Below are positions 63,290 through 64,000 of a stretch of DNA of 64,000 nucleotides, piece after piece. The position numbers and the translations under genes were made by a program. This DNA comes from Bremia lactucae (lineage: Eukaryota; Oomycota; Peronosporomycetes; Peronosporales; Peronosporaceae), in NCBI RefSeq assembly GCF_004359215.1, contig NC_090611.1, positions 1,831,992 through 1,895,991 of the forward strand, written 5' to 3'. Each line of letters begins with the position of its first letter. Position 1 is the stretch's first letter. The notes under the pieces are model-generated. The model did no database searches and was not told where the DNA came from. It saw only the letters and a list, made by a program, of their open reading frames with translations.

Positions 63290-64000
63290 AGAGAACTTGG
63301 TGAACTGTTGCTCGTCGTTCACAGCGGACGAGAGCGTCCTAGAAACGGACAAAAATAAACGGTTTGCTGCTCAAGGCTGGGATGCCTTGAGAGACAGTCC
63401 TTTCTTTGAGGTTCCGTGGAAACATCGCGATGTGTTCTTAGAAGAAGTGCCGAGCCGCCTACCAGCAGATAGGGGCATCGGGCACGGATAGACCTCGAAC
63501 CTGGTACCAAGTATTGTGTGACTAGGCAATGGCCGTTGCCGAAAGAACAAACGATATATCGATGGGTTCTTCAACAAGCGAGCCAAGGCGGGACATGTCC
63601 GTGAGAGCAAATCGCCTCACTGCAGCCCGACCTTTTGTGTGCGTAAAGCCACAGGTGGATGGCGCGTGGTTCTTGCTTCCAAAAAGCTGAACACGGCTAC
63701 CGCGCACGGTGCAAACGCCAATCCCGCGGAAAGATGTCTTGTTGAATTCCATGGGAAAGTCAACAATCTTTTCCGCGTTGAATTTGAGGGATGGCTAGTA
63801 TCAGGTACTCATTAGAGGGTCCGATGTAGCAAAACAGCTGTAAGAACCCCAAAGCGGTATGCTTTGGGAGTGGCTTTTGATGCTACAAGTTTAAAAAAAA
63901 CGCACCAGCGACATTCAACCGAGTGGTGGCTCACGTGATGCGTCAGCACCGTGCCTACGCGCCCCATTACTTTGACGATGTGCTCGTGCAGAGTAGGCCC
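63290..64000 (+). pseudogene. A2 reverse transcriptase, runs off the window
   Basis: Plus-strand RT pieces: EVPWKHRDVFLEEVPSRLPA (63410-63470), PGTKYCVTRQWPLPKEQ near 63500-63552, TFCVRKATGGWRVVLASKKL near 63630-63690, NNLFRVEFEGWLVSGTH near 63758-63812 and YFDDVLVQSRP at about 63969-64000, with the two catalytic Asp intact. Frameshifts separate them; the poly-A run near 63893 marks one. The remaining pol lies outside. Confidence 0.8.

Noticed and set aside
1..64000. RNA genes, CRISPR arrays, RXLR or Crinkler effector genes
   Set aside because: No tRNA or rRNA sequence, no regular spaced repeats and no ORF with signal peptide plus RXLR or LFLAK motif was seen. tRNA genes could be missed without a covariance search.

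Overview
The window is nuclear DNA from an oomycete, most likely a Peronosporales species (Phytophthora or a downy mildew). The basis is three typical eukaryotic genes with few, short (69-124 bp) GT-AG introns, set in a bed of decayed Ty3/Gypsy retrotransposons. The genus cannot be fixed from the sequence alone. A 728-bp run of N shows that this is a scaffolded assembly.

Host genes are all on the minus strand. (1) 2581-7625: DNA topoisomerase II, five exons including a 7-codon first exon. (2) 8746-10354: an SMG9-like P-loop protein of nonsense-mediated mRNA decay, two exons. (3) 51175-56679: one uninterrupted 1,834-aa reading frame joining an XPG/FEN1-type (Asteroid-like) PIN nuclease to a DEVH-box RNA helicase of the TDRD9/Spindle-E/DHX type. 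This fusion is the most unusual object in the window; all seven metal-binding acidic positions of FEN1 and all helicase motifs appear to be present.

Nearly everything else is LTR retrotransposon. I sort the LTRs into four families by sequence. LTR-A (about 527 bp): partial copy 1-390, solo LTRs 898-1451 and 11739-12265, and the LTRs of an element at 44715-50871. LTR-B (about 494 bp): 18842-19335, 30018-30335, 37310-37450, 56993-57432. LTR-D (about 470 bp): 1762-2246, 27370-27835, 57585-58068, and a diverged relative at 26140-26750. LTR-E (about 510 bp): 10680-11085, 37933-38444, 44291-44555. The bodies they belong to are E1 (plus, 10680-18841), B1 (minus, 18842-24340), D' (plus, 24590-26750), D (plus, 27370-30017), B2 (minus, 30018-37450), E2 (minus, 37933-44555), A1 (plus, 44715-50871), a minus A-type pol with an LTR-D 3' LTR (57585-60540), and A2 (plus, 61610-64000, running off the end). 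All are broken by stops, frameshifts, deletions or inversions; none looks autonomous.

Three insertions can be dated relative to their targets by 5-bp target-site duplications: solo LTR-A 898-1451 (TTCTT), solo LTR-A 11739-12265 (GTGAC, inside the gag of E1) and element A1 (TGAAA). Several element tails also carry an antisense reading frame between the chromodomain and the 3' LTR, with recognisable similarity between the B and E families. Two elements hold internal inversions, one 1,090-bp block is duplicated with a single mismatch between B1 and B2, and the assembly gap lies between two copies of the same 325 bp.
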